From: Cytophagaceae bacterium
GTDB lineage: Bacteria; Bacteroidota; Bacteroidia; Cytophagales; Cytophagaceae
DNA length: 64,000 nucleotides
Reading direction: 5' to 3'
NCBI GenBank assembly: GCA_025454925.1
Contig: JALONM010000013.1
Coordinates: 1 to 64,000 of the forward strand
The number at the start of each line of letters is the position of its first letter. Position 1 is the stretch's first letter. The notes below the pieces were generated by a model. The model worked only from the letters and a program-made list of their open reading frames with translations. It made no database searches and had not been told where the DNA came from. Below, piece after piece: positions 27,899 through 36,316 of this stretch. A program made the position numbers and the translations under genes.

Positions 27899-28966
27899 AT
27901 GAAAAAGATAGCAACAATTGTGATGTGTATGGTAGCTGGAATGATAGTTTTCATTTCCTGCAAAAGATACACGGACGAATTTTATGGACCAGGCTTGGGC
28001 CTTGCTCCTGATAATTTTACTGCCAGTGCCTTAACACCGAGTGATCTGAATCCTAATTTTTCTACCGGTAAAATGCACTTTACAAGCACGTTTAATGCGA
28101 CCGTGCGATGGAAGTTAACGCTAACAGGCAGGACTTCCGGTGCGATTAAATTGTTTGAAGGTCTATCCAAAGACTTAAGTGTTTCTAACACGGAGTGGGA
28201 TGGTTCTACGGATACTATCAAGTTATTTAGACAGGGTGAGGACGTAGACGCCGTGCTTACTGTGCTGGGCTGGAAAGAGAGCTCCACTGCCACTGTTAAA
28301 ATTGCTAATACCAAAAGTCATGGATTTATAATTGGAAGTTTTGACAACATTAATGTGAATAATGCTTCCAGAAACTGGCAAGATCCTACTCCTCCCAATG
28401 GAAGCGGCTATTGGTGGTTCTATTCGTTTGATGCTAATGAACTAGTTTCAGTAGATAAAGTTGTTGATCCAGGTGCACCTCAGGGAAGTCATGCTATTAA
28501 AATAATAGGTAAAGATGTAAATACCAGTTATTTTATTGGACAGATTGGTTTAAGTGCTCCTAACCCTCCTGGTATTTTCAACTTTGGTTCAGGTGATTTG
28601 AGTAATATGTACTTCAATTATTATGTTAAAGGGGCAGGCACAGAGGCATCTAAAGATTATAAGTTTGTGGTGCAGGTTTTTGAAGACGATAATAGCAGCG
28701 GAACAATATTATATGATGGTTCAGAGGATAAATACATTCACGAAATTTCGTTGAAATACGAAGGCTGGAAATTACATACTATTAAGTACACAGACTTTGT
28801 ATTAGATGCTGGACCTCCTGCTTACCGCTCCCATACGCCATCACGTATTGCAGGTATCGGATTCTTTTTCGGAGCCAAGACCTCAGCAGGATTGTCGGCA
28901 ACGGTACCTGTGGAAGTAAGTATGGACTACTTCACTATCACAACCGATGGCCCTATGGTGCCATAA
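27899..28966 (+). CDS. Lipoprotein with beta-sandwich (putative carbohydrate-binding) domain
   Basis: A 355-residue lipoprotein: MKKIATIVMCMVAGMIVFISC gives a lipobox Cys at residue 21, followed by KRYTDE, a charged stretch like Bacteroidota lipoprotein export signals to the cell surface. The first 120 residues look like an Ig/Fn3-type domain (FTSTFNATVRWKLTLTGR). Residues about 140-350 form a jelly-roll-like domain with NWQDPTPPNGSGYWWFYSF and closing VEVSMDYFTITTDG, as in carbohydrate-binding modules. It lies between the barrels and the mannanase, so glycan capture at the surface is likely. The position resembles that of a SusD/SusE-type binder, but there is no SusD sequence signature. Confidence 0.7.
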   Translation: MKKIATIVMCMVAGMIVFISCKRYTDEFYGPGLGLAPDNFTASALTPSDLNPNFSTGKMHFTSTFNATVRWKLTLTGRTSGAIKLFEGLSKDLSVSNTEWDGSTDTIKLFRQGEDVDAVLTVLGWKESSTATVKIANTKSHGFIIGSFDNINVNNASRNWQDPTPPNGSGYWWFYSFDANELVSVDKVVDPGAPQGSHAIKIIGKDVNTSYFIGQIGLSAPNPPGIFNFGSGDLSNMYFNYYVKGAGTEASKDYKFVVQVFEDDNSSGTILYDGSEDKYIHEISLKYEGWKLHTIKYTDFVLDAGPPAYRSHTPSRIAGIGFFFGAKTSAGLSATVPVEVSMDYFTITTDGPMVP

Positions 28967-29011
28967 CATTGCCATAGCTAAGCCAAGGATGAATCATTAT
29001 ACAAAGATCCA

Positions 29012-30145
29012 ATGAAGAAAGTTTTAAGTTTTTTGGCAGCGGTGGTACTCAGTGGTTGCGCGGGCTTCGAGAACGCCAGCGTATCCACTGACGAGCCTCT
29101 GGCACATCAAGACAGTGCCACGATGAATGCCATTGCCCCTAAAGTTCTTACGGTACGCGATGGGTATTTGTACAATGCCACTACCGATATTTCCAAATGG
29201 GAGGCTTCGCATGGTAACATGACGGTAGGTCGTGAAAACGGAGCCATGATCGTAGATTTCAAAGGCGTTGGATCCGATTGGGAGCAGTTGATGCGTAAGT
29301 TCTCCGCCCTGGATTTTGCCGAAGCTCCTATCATTATGGTAAAGGCTCGCGTGGATGAGTCCAGCGCCGATTCGTTGAAAATGCGTATTGACTTAATCGA
29401 CGAAGATGGACTCGCTACCAATTATTCTCCTCAGGAACGTTACATTCGCAGCCGCGCTACCAGCAAGTGGTATAAGTTTGTATATGCAGGCAATTGGGTT
29501 CAAAACTGGCCTAGCCGAGCCGATGTAAATGCAAAGAAAATTGTTGGAGTACGCATCAATTTTAATGGAGGTGGTCCGAATTACTCAGGAAAAATCATCA
29601 TCGAGGAAATGTTTGCCACCGATGGAAAAAAGAAAAATGCCAATCCTTTGAATTATGTGTTGTTTGACTTTAGTGAAGGCACAGCCGGCTGGTGGTCTGC
29701 CAACAGCATCGCGGTAAGTCCGGAAGAGACAGACGGCAAAGAAGTAATGAAATTGAAACTCGATGATTGTGGTCCTAAATGGGAAGGTTTCGGTTATCGT
29801 TTTGATCAGAAGATTGATCTCAGCAAAACACCGATCATGGTAGTTAAATTGAAAGCTGATCAACCAGGGAAATTACGTATTGACCTGCGTGACGCTAAAG
29901 ATTACGCCACCAACAAAACACCTTTGCTCATTGATTTCCCGGCCTCACAAACATTTACTAATGTAGTATTTGATTACTCTGGAAAATTTCTTCAAACATG
30001 GCCCAACAATCAAGTGGTAGATTCTACTACCATTAGTTCCATGGCTTGTTTTGTAAACCCTCCCGAAAACCCATCGTATACGGGCACGGTGATGATTGAT
30101 GATATCACACTGATGTCGGTAGAAGAATACAACAAAATAAAATAA
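29012..30145 (+). CDS. Lipoprotein with two tandem carbohydrate-binding-type modules
   Basis: A 377-residue lipoprotein with MKKVLSFLAAVVLSGC (Cys16). Two related modules follow, about 45-205 and 210-370. Each starts with a YxxTTDISKWEASHG or LFDFSEGTAGWWSAN type strand, has APIIMVKARVDES/TPIMVVKLKADQ, then LKMRIDLID/KLRIDLRDA, a KFVYAGNWVQNWP/VFDYSGKFLQTWP strand, and ends GKIIIEEM/GTVMIDDITL. This internal repeat and strand order fit CBM jelly rolls. It is 45 bases after the previous lipoprotein and 19 before the GH5 mannanase, so it probably helps hold mannan at the surface. The ligand is inferred, not shown. Confidence 0.75.
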   Translation: MKKVLSFLAAVVLSGCAGFENASVSTDEPLAHQDSATMNAIAPKVLTVRDGYLYNATTDISKWEASHGNMTVGRENGAMIVDFKGVGSDWEQLMRKFSALDFAEAPIIMVKARVDESSADSLKMRIDLIDEDGLATNYSPQERYIRSRATSKWYKFVYAGNWVQNWPSRADVNAKKIVGVRINFNGGGPNYSGKIIIEEMFATDGKKKNANPLNYVLFDFSEGTAGWWSANSIAVSPEETDGKEVMKLKLDDCGPKWEGFGYRFDQKIDLSKTPIMVVKLKADQPGKLRIDLRDAKDYATNKTPLLIDFPASQTFTNVVFDYSGKFLQTWPNNQVVDSTTISSMACFVNPPENPSYTGTVMIDDITLMSVEEYNKIK

Positions 30146-30164
30146 ACAACAAAAGCGTCCTACT

Positions 30165-31466
30165 ATGAAAAAATACTTGGCAGGTTTTCTGCTTTTAGGT
30201 ATTCTCTTCTCCTGCAAAAAAGCAGAAGAAACGAATACATTCGTACAAGTAAAAGAAGGAAAGTTTTTCCGAGGTGGTAAGCCCTACTATTTTATGGGTG
30301 CCAACTATTGGTGTGGAATGAACTTGGGTTCAGCTGGTCAGGCTGGAAATCGCGATCGTTTGATAAGGGAACTCGATCAGATGCAACAAATGGGAATAAC
30401 GAATTTGCGCATCATGGGTCTTACCGAAGGTCCGGATAATAGCCCGTATCGCATTTTACCAGCGGTACAAGATACTCCGGGTGTATTCAATGAGGAAATT
30501 TTAGTAGGTCTGGATTTCTTTTTGAATGAAATGAAGAAAAGAAATATGACTGCCGTAGTGGTGCTCAATAATTTCTGGCCATGGTCGGGCGGAATGGGTC
30601 AATACTTGCTTTGGAATGGTGCCGATTCCATTCCTTATCCACCTCCACATCCAAACGGCGATTGGGACAAATATCAGAAGTTTACAGCTCAATTCTATTC
30701 CAACAAAAAAGCCGTTGAGCAGTATAATTTTGCAGTTCTTAAATTGTTGAAGCGTAAGAATACCATCAGTGGTGTTGACTATGTAGAAGATCCTACCATT
30801 ATGAGTTGGGAGCTTTGCAACGAACCTCGCGGAATCAATAATACGGAAGTATTTAATCAATGGATCGACAGCAGTGCGGCCATGATTAAAGCGGTAGCTC
30901 CAAAACAATTGGTAACAGTGGGTTCTGAAGGATATACACATGTGCCGGATTACAGTGGTACCGACTTTATGCTGAATCATGACGGTCCGAATGTAGATTA
31001 TACCACGGTACACATCTGGATACAAAACTGGAATTGGTACGATCCTGCCAAGCACGACAGCACTTATGCTTCGGCAAAAGAAAAAGTATTGAAGTATTTG
31101 AAAGATCATGCAGTGGCTGCCAAGAAATTGGGTAAGCCGTATGTATTGGAAGAATTTGGAATTATGCGCGACAGCGGAAACTTTGATCCTGCTGCTACAA
31201 CTAAAAATCGCGATGATTACTATGCTTATGTGTTTGAAGAAGTGTACAAGCTGAGTCAAACGGGCGATGCCTGTGGAGTAAACTTCTGGGCCTACGGCGG
31301 AGAAGGAAGACCGGCCTCTCTTGCTTCTTACTGGAAGAAGGGGGATGATTTCACCGGAGATCCTCCTCACGAGCCACAAGGCTGGTATTCGGTAAACAAT
31401 AACGATACTTCTACGATCAAAGTCATCAGCACCTATGCAGCCAAGTTCAATGCGATGAACAAGTAA
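30165..31466 (+). CDS. GH5 endo-beta-1,4-mannanase lipoprotein
   Basis: A 433-residue lipoprotein glycoside hydrolase that is expected to cut beta-1,4-mannan backbones. MKKYLAGFLLLGILFSC gives Cys17, followed by KKAEE, consistent with surface export. The barrel starts FRGGKPYYFMGANYWCGMNLG, a GH5 mannanase-type N-terminus; the acid/base Glu is in SWELCNEPRG (about E220) and the nucleophile in YVLEEFG (about E330). Also typical is VHIWIQNWNWYDP in strand 6. It is the last gene of the operon starting at 24188 and is followed by a terminator. Subfamily (GH5_7-like) is by resemblance. Confidence 0.9.
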   Translation: MKKYLAGFLLLGILFSCKKAEETNTFVQVKEGKFFRGGKPYYFMGANYWCGMNLGSAGQAGNRDRLIRELDQMQQMGITNLRIMGLTEGPDNSPYRILPAVQDTPGVFNEEILVGLDFFLNEMKKRNMTAVVVLNNFWPWSGGMGQYLLWNGADSIPYPPPHPNGDWDKYQKFTAQFYSNKKAVEQYNFAVLKLLKRKNTISGVDYVEDPTIMSWELCNEPRGINNTEVFNQWIDSSAAMIKAVAPKQLVTVGSEGYTHVPDYSGTDFMLNHDGPNVDYTTVHIWIQNWNWYDPAKHDSTYASAKEKVLKYLKDHAVAAKKLGKPYVLEEFGIMRDSGNFDPAATTKNRDDYYAYVFEEVYKLSQTGDACGVNFWAYGGEGRPASLASYWKKGDDFTGDPPHEPQGWYSVNNNDTSTIKVISTYAAKFNAMNK

Positions 31467-31488
31467 GAAATTATTTTTGGGGGAATAC

Positions 31489-31527
31489 AAAAGCCGCGTC
31501 TTCAGCAATGAAGCGCGGCTTTTACTT
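31489..31527 (+). terminator. Terminator of the glycan operon
   Basis: AAAGCCGCG and CGCGGCTTT flank an inner CTTCA-GCAA-TGAAG stem, giving about 15 bp with one bulge, followed by T-rich sequence. It lies 20-odd bases after the mannanase stop. The remaining 180 bases before the next gene contain nothing recognised. Confidence 0.9.
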
Positions 31528-31707
31528 TATAAGAATTTATGCAACTTGCTGATACTCTAACCAACAAAAGTTTCTTTCAGATTGGATCCACCAAATGTTG
31601 GTCCATAGGTGTCTTGAATGATGAGAGGCACCAGTGTACTTTCTTCAAGTCCGCATTAGCATTCTTTCATTTTTTTTTGAATCTTTAGAAATAATAATTT
31701 CTGGGAT

Positions 31708-32214
31708 ATGAAGTTGGAAGAAGCCAAACAGCAGTTTATACAGGCCTGGGGTTCGCTTGCCACGCAGTGGGGCATTAACCGCACCATGGCGCAGGTGCAT
31801 GCCTTGTTGCTGGTTAGTCCGGAAGCGATGAGTGCGGAAGAGGTGATGGAAGCGCTTGATATCTCCAGGGGCAACGTAAACATGAATATGCGCGAACTCA
31901 TTGACTGGGGCTTGGTAGAGCGTGTATACAAACAAGGGGAGCGTAAGGAGTTTTTTTCTGCAGAAAAGGATATTTGGAAAGTTACCCGCCAAGTGGCCAG
32001 GGAACGGAAACGCCGCGAGTTGGAGCCGGTACTCAAAGTGCTGGAATCGCTCCAGAAAGTAGAAGGCGACAAAAAAGATCCTGCCTATAAATCCTTTACG
32101 GAAGCTATGCAAGGCATACACCGGGTAGCCAAAAATGCTGAAAAGGGCATAGACTTACTCAGCAAGTCGGAGGAGAGTATGTTTTTTAACCTCTTGCTCA
32201 AAATTCTAAAATAA
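31708..32214 (+). CDS. GbsR/MarR-type transcriptional regulator
   Basis: A 168-residue winged-helix regulator. Residues about 10-75 have the GbsR-like pattern WGSLATQWGINRTMAQVHALLLVSPEAMSAEEVMEALDISRGNVNMNMRELIDWGLVERV, with the recognition helix in SRGNVNMNMREL; a basic wing and a helical dimerisation tail follow. GbsR relatives often control compatible-solute or export genes. It stands alone between the glycan operon and a family B element, so its targets are not evident; control of the upstream glycan genes is possible but unproven. Confidence 0.88.
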   Translation: MKLEEAKQQFIQAWGSLATQWGINRTMAQVHALLLVSPEAMSAEEVMEALDISRGNVNMNMRELIDWGLVERVYKQGERKEFFSAEKDIWKVTRQVARERKRRELEPVLKVLESLQKVEGDKKDPAYKSFTEAMQGIHRVAKNAEKGIDLLSKSEESMFFNLLLKILK

Positions 32215-32410
32215 ATTCCCATCAGGTTTTACAAAATTCTTCAGCTTTCTCCCTGGTTCTTGTGAACGAAAACAGGGGCAGGGCAAGGCTTTTTCTCAAC
32301 GAAAATTCCACTCCACCGTGCGTTGTCCCTGAAACAATTTGTTGAATTGCTTGTTACCTGTCTCCATTTCAATTGTACATCCCATAGAGGTTATGCTTAA
32401 ACCCGGAATT

Positions 32411-32634
32411 TTCAATCGGTTTTTCTCCATAGAAGCAAAGCACACAATGGAGGAAGCGCATGGATGGTAGATCCATCGCGGGTAATCCCGAATTGTAAAA
32501 TCATAGGCTTCGAAAAGAATTTCTTGTTTTCAATACCTTCTGAAGCCCTGATTGGATGAATCGTTTTCTATAGAAGAATTTCTATTGAAATAGTAGGGAT
32601 CATCAGAAGACCACTGTTGAGAAAGACCGGTTAA
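32411..32634 (+). repeat. Family B multi-hairpin element, copy B2
   Basis: The left end TTCAATCGGTTTTTCTCCAT is followed by the AAGCAAAGCACAC cap with arm ATGGAGGAA, the ATGGAT/ATCCAT hairpin (about 32461-32479), GGGTAATCCCG, and the final TTTCTATAGAA-GAAT-TTCTATTGAAA stem around 32563-32590. A right-end inverted motif GAGAAAGACCGGTTAA ends at 32634. It is in the same orientation as the upstream gbsR-type gene. Flanks 32215-32410 and 32635-32793 hold no gene. Confidence 0.8.
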
Positions 32635-32793
32635 TGGCTCCCAATAAGGCTAACAGCCGACAGGAGAGCAATGTGTAGGAGGAAGGTTTTTCCACTTTAC
32701 ATGCTTTCATTGCCATTTAAGCAGTGCAGTTCAAACCAATGACGGTAAAAGCTCACATACCTTGTTCGTTTCACAATGCAAACACGGTGACGC

Positions 32794-33216
32794 ATGGTTC
32801 AGGACCCAACAACGAAACACCCGCTCAGTGTTCAGGATGTAGCAGTATTTCATCAGGAAAGTACCGCAGATCGACCTGCTAAGCTTGTCATTGCCGAAAA
32901 GGACGACATGGTATTTGTAGCCGAAGAAGATATTCTGTACATCGAAGGCAACGGCAGCTATTCCAATATTGTTATCAAGGATGGTCGAAAATTCATCGTC
33001 TCTAAAAATATCAAAGCCGTTTCCGAAAACATTCAGGGGCTCCAGTTTATGCGCACACATAAGTCTTACCTGGTGAATCTGGACCATGTAAAGAAGTATG
33101 TAAAAACCGATGGGGGAGGCTTGTTAATGCCCGACAAAAAGCTGCTACCAATTTCGCGAGATAAGATTTCTGAAGTGATGAAATATTTTAAAAAGACATT
33201 TATTTTTCTTCAGTAA
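32794..33216 (+). CDS. LytTR DNA-binding protein lacking a receiver domain
   Basis: A 140-residue protein whose residues about 40-135 form a LytTR DNA-binding domain (VAEEDILYIEGNGSYSNIVIKDG, FMRTHKSYLVNLDHVKKYV, PISRDKISEVMKYF). LytTR domains usually follow a receiver in two-component regulators; here only about 35 residues precede it, starting MVQDPTTKHPLSVQDVAVF, and no receiver or histidine kinase is adjacent. It is either a natural standalone LytTR regulator or a remnant. Its 3' end lies 14 bases from the convergent Omp85 gene. Confidence 0.88.
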   Translation: MVQDPTTKHPLSVQDVAVFHQESTADRPAKLVIAEKDDMVFVAEEDILYIEGNGSYSNIVIKDGRKFIVSKNIKAVSENIQGLQFMRTHKSYLVNLDHVKKYVKTDGGGLLMPDKKLLPISRDKISEVMKYFKKTFIFLQ

Positions 33217-33230
33217 ATAAAGTTTCCTTT

Positions 33231-34301
33231 TTAGAAAGCTTCTTCCATCATTAGGTAAATTCCTTTGTCGCCGTGGCGGCTGATCGCCACATCGGCCCGA
33301 ATATGCAGTTGTTGTTTTTTAACCAGAGCAAATCTCAGCCCGGTTCCGAGTGAAGCCAGCAATGGTCCGGGTGGAGTTTTCAAATCTCGGTATACATGTC
33401 CGGCTGCATAAAAAACATTCCACTTTATGCGTGGGGAGAGTATGTAGCGCCATTCTTGTTGCCATACCTGCATAAATTTATCCCGGTATTTTCCTTGAAA
33501 GTATCCACGCAATATTCTTCCTCCACCCGACATTGCCAATTGATTATAATGAGGATTGTCGGAGTTCCATTGAAAAATGACTTGGTTGGCCAGCACCCAT
33601 TTGGGGCGAACTTGGCAAAAATGCCTGAAGTCTACGAGACCGGATGCATAGCGATGAGTAGCCCCCAAACGGGTTTGTGAGAAGAGCAGGCTAGATTCTG
33701 CCAGAATTCCTTTACTTGGAAAAAGGGGATGGTTGCGGCTATCGTATTGCCATACCAATCCGGGCGATGATTGTCTGCTTATTTCCGGATGCATCAGCAG
33801 ATAACTATCCGTGGTACTTTCTACCAATCTGAAATGTTCGAACCAATATCGAAATCCGGCTCTAAGGTTTTTTCTTATTTTTTTTAATGCTGAAAAGCGG
33901 ATCCGGTAGAAGGCACTTGTGTAAGCCTCTCCCTCCATAGGCATATTGCCTACGCCAAAAAACAGTGAAGGATATTGATTCATATCCGCAAACCCAAAAA
34001 TTCTCCAGCGATCTTCCCGCAAGTAAAATTGATACCACCATTCGGCATTCCATTGTTGCCGCAGGGAGTATTGCCCTGTAACTTGCATATTGGAAACGAA
34101 CGCGGAGGTATCCTTAGGGTCAGGGAAGAATAGCAGGGAGGCTGCACCCAAGCTGAGTGAGGTTTCCTTGGTAAAAAAAGCAAAAGGGTAAAGGTTGAAC
34201 CGCTTGTTGCGATCGGCTTGTCCATTGGCCCCAAGGCCAAGCCATAAAAACCAAATACCGAGGATGTTTAGATAGCAGCCAGAAAAGCGTACAGGAATCA
34301 T
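33231..34301 (-). CDS. Omp85-type outer-membrane protein (surface-antigen domain, no POTRA)
   Basis: A 356-residue exported barrel protein with an N-terminal hydrophobic signal (about 8-28, ending GANGQA). The C-terminal part has DSRNHPLFPSKGILAESSLLF and the GGGRILRGYFQGKYRDK segment, which matches the conserved RGY/F motif of the Omp85/bacterial surface antigen barrel. POTRA domains are absent, so it is the short BamA/TamA-like class with unknown substrate. It ends in Phe. It is last in the minus-strand run mutY-ssb-gldE-gldD-LEA2, after a 73-base gap. Confidence 0.82.
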   Translation of the reverse strand: MIPVRFSGCYLNILGIWFLWLGLGANGQADRNKRFNLYPFAFFTKETSLSLGAASLLFFPDPKDTSAFVSNMQVTGQYSLRQQWNAEWWYQFYLREDRWRIFGFADMNQYPSLFFGVGNMPMEGEAYTSAFYRIRFSALKKIRKNLRAGFRYWFEHFRLVESTTDSYLLMHPEISRQSSPGLVWQYDSRNHPLFPSKGILAESSLLFSQTRLGATHRYASGLVDFRHFCQVRPKWVLANQVIFQWNSDNPHYNQLAMSGGGRILRGYFQGKYRDKFMQVWQQEWRYILSPRIKWNVFYAAGHVYRDLKTPPGPLLASLGTGLRFALVKKQQLHIRADVAISRHGDKGIYLMMEEAF

Positions 34302-34374
34302 CGTTTCTGTAAGGTACTACCGGGTCGTTGAATAAAGTGTCGTCTTCACGACAGTTTTGAGAATAGGGCTGAAT

Positions 34375-34830
34375 TTATAAGGTGTACCTCCATTCAACGG
34401 GAATGGTTTTGGAGAAAATAAATACACGGCCTTTAATGGTCCCTTGCACCAGGATTTCTTGTTTTTTGGAACCCAACAATCCTGGCAGGCTGAATAATAA
34501 ATTTTCGGCACTGCTTTGCAATACATACGACTTTTTAAAGTCAGAGCGGCCTTTCAGGACCAACTTATCATTCATATCAAGCGAGCCTAGGGATTGATTA
34601 TTTAATCGAACCTGCAACTTCGCTTGCTTTATAACCAGTCGGTAAGCATTAGGATTAGAAATACTTGCTGTAAACTGTATTCCAAGGCCACCATTGTTCG
34701 TTTTGATGCCGAAGTCTTCTATGCTGTTGAGTTCTGGAGTTTTGAAGCTGGCACAAGAGCTTAGGCACCACATGAGCAAGGCAGCGCCCAGGGCCAGGAA
34801 CCTGTGAGGGGATTTTTTTAATTTTTCCAT
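34375..34830 (-). CDS. LEA type 2-like lipoprotein
   Basis: A 151-residue lipoprotein: the signal ALGAALLMWCLSSC places the lipobox Cys near residue 26. The mature part is an LEA2-like beta domain (GIKTNNGGLGIQFTASISNPNAYRLVIKQAKLQVRLNNQSLGS), where the ISNPNAY motif is characteristic. Such proteins are common beside envelope genes; the function is unknown. Its start overlaps the gldD stop by 13 bases, so the two are translationally coupled. Confidence 0.83.
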   Translation of the reverse strand: MEKLKKSPHRFLALGAALLMWCLSSCASFKTPELNSIEDFGIKTNNGGLGIQFTASISNPNAYRLVIKQAKLQVRLNNQSLGSLDMNDKLVLKGRSDFKKSYVLQSSAENLLFSLPGLLGSKKQEILVQGTIKGRVFIFSKTIPVEWRYTL

Positions 34831-35414
34831 TCCAGCGAATTGAGGAGCTTCATCACATCGTATTTCATGTATTCGATTACCGGTGCCAGCGAATCGTTGC
34901 GTGTAGCCGTTTTGAAATACACCGCACCACGCAGAAAATGGCGGGAAGAATCGGTTACATAAAACTGAAACTGACTAGGCACTTCTCCGGTAAGTTCAAA
35001 TAAGGTTGCGGAGTATCCTTTGGGAGTTTTTATCTGCACCTCGTCGATCGAGTAGGCTTTTATATCATGTTTGTAGGCGAGCTTGTGCGAATCGTCGATA
35101 TGCTCATCAAAGCCTTTGTCGTTTTTCTTAAACGTTTTGTAAGTAATTTGAATGTTGGATTGAAACCGAGGGTAATAAATGTCAATCCAGTGCGGCTCAG
35201 CAATCAGGGAGCTATCTTTCAGAATACGTGCATGCCTAGAGTATTCAAATTGATAGGGATGATCTTCTTGCAGGGTTTGGTATTCGTGCACAGGCAAGTC
35301 GATGCGGTTATAGCCTTTTGGTTTGGGAAGATAGTCTTCAGAACATGAACTCAGGCACATGCAGAGGCATGTGCCAAGCAAAAGCAATACCTTGCTTGGA
35401 TTAGGATTTAGCAT
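34818..35414 (-). CDS. gldD: Gliding motility lipoprotein GldD
   Basis: A 198-residue lipoprotein with signal VLLLLGTCLCMCLSSC (Cys near 24) followed by SEDYLPKPKGYNRIDLP, the GldD signature. The rest (YPYxFEYSxxA-like start, IDIYYPRFQSNIQITYKTF, ATLFELTGEVPSQFQFYVTDSSRHFLRGAVYF) also matches the family. GldD is a membrane lipoprotein required for gliding in Flavobacterium and linked genetically to T9SS. Its start overlaps the end of the gldE-like gene by 14 bases, the usual gldE-gldD order. Confidence 0.93.
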   Translation of the reverse strand: MLNPNPSKVLLLLGTCLCMCLSSCSEDYLPKPKGYNRIDLPVHEYQTLQEDHPYQFEYSRHARILKDSSLIAEPHWIDIYYPRFQSNIQITYKTFKKNDKGFDEHIDDSHKLAYKHDIKAYSIDEVQIKTPKGYSATLFELTGEVPSQFQFYVTDSSRHFLRGAVYFKTATRNDSLAPVIEYMKYDVMKLLNSLEWKN

Positions 35415-36261
35415 CTTGAATCTCTGCTTCTCTTTTAATTTCTACCTTCACCCGTTGCAGGCGCTTGGCATCGACGGCTTCAATCTTAAAAGTAAATTGC
35501 TGAAAAGAAATAACATCTCCTTTCTTTGGCATGTCGTTATTGATTTCCAGAATGAGGCCACCGAGCGATTCGCTTTCTCCTTTTACTTCTTCAAAAATAG
35601 CAGGATCAATTTTAAGAACTTTGCAGAAATCGTTCAACAAGGTTTTTGCTTCGAACAGAAAAACATTGTCTTCCAGCTTGCTGAATATCTGATCTACTTC
35701 ATCGAATTCATCATGGATTTCGCCCACGATCTCCTCAATGATATCTTCGAGGGTGACCAGACCGGCGGTGCTTCCGTATTCATCGACCACAATAGCGAGG
35801 TGCATGTGCTTTTGCTGCAAATCAGCCAGCAGTTCATCGATCTTTTTGGTTTCAGGTACAAAGAGCACCGGCTGTATAAGTTTGTGCCAGGCAAACTCTG
35901 CTTTTTCGTTGCGGTAAGGGAAAAGATTTTTAATGAGGAGGATACCCTCAATGCGATCAATGTTGTCGCGAAATACGGGTATCCTCGAAAATTGCCACTT
36001 GCTGACGTATTCCAGTACTTCGTTATAATCTGAGTCGTAGTCGAGCGCAAGAATGTCCATGCGTGATTTCATGATTTGTTTCACGGTGGTTTCGCGAAAG
36101 CGAACCAGACTTTTAATCAGCGCTTTTTCTTCTTCCGAACTCTCTTCTCCGGTGGCGAGTTCAATTACCTCATTGATTTCTTCCACCGTCTGTTCATCGT
36201 TCTTCTTGAAGCCCTTGGGCTTCGTTTTGTGCAACAGTTTTTTTAACAATCGATTCATCAT
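35401..36261 (-). CDS. gldE: GldE-like CBS/CorC protein lacking the DUF21 membrane domain
   Basis: A 286-residue protein that matches the cytoplasmic half of GldE: two CBS domains (about 60-180, with FSRIPVFRDNIDRIEGILLIKNL and HLAIVVDEYGSTAGLVTLEDIIEEIVGEI) and the C-terminal CorC/HlyC transporter-associated domain (about 195-280). Full-length GldE, from memory about 430 residues, has an N-terminal DUF21 membrane domain; here the protein begins MMNRLLKKLLHKTKPKG, with no hydrophobic segment. Only 55 bases separate it from ssb, with an in-frame stop upstream, so the membrane part is not at this locus. It is placed as usual between ssb and gldD. It may be a soluble version or a truncated gene. 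Confidence 0.85.
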   Translation of the reverse strand: MMNRLLKKLLHKTKPKGFKKNDEQTVEEINEVIELATGEESSEEEKALIKSLVRFRETTVKQIMKSRMDILALDYDSDYNEVLEYVSKWQFSRIPVFRDNIDRIEGILLIKNLFPYRNEKAEFAWHKLIQPVLFVPETKKIDELLADLQQKHMHLAIVVDEYGSTAGLVTLEDIIEEIVGEIHDEFDEVDQIFSKLEDNVFLFEAKTLLNDFCKVLKIDPAIFEEVKGESESLGGLILEINNDMPKKGDVISFQQFTFKIEAVDAKRLQRVKVEIKREAEIQDAKS

Positions 36262-36316
36262 ACGTGGTAAAGTCTACGTTTCAGGCCCGGCTGCCTAAAT
36301 AAGTTAAAGGACAGCT

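Noticed and set aside
30501-31508. A 335-codon open frame opposite the GH5 mannanase
   Set aside because: The plus-strand frame carries complete GH5 motifs and a lipoprotein signal; the minus frame shows no recognisable domain and runs through the terminator.
36262-36316. Possible frameshifted remainder of the gldE membrane domain
   Set aside because: Only 55 bases are available before ssb, and they encode neither hydrophobic helices nor an open frame.
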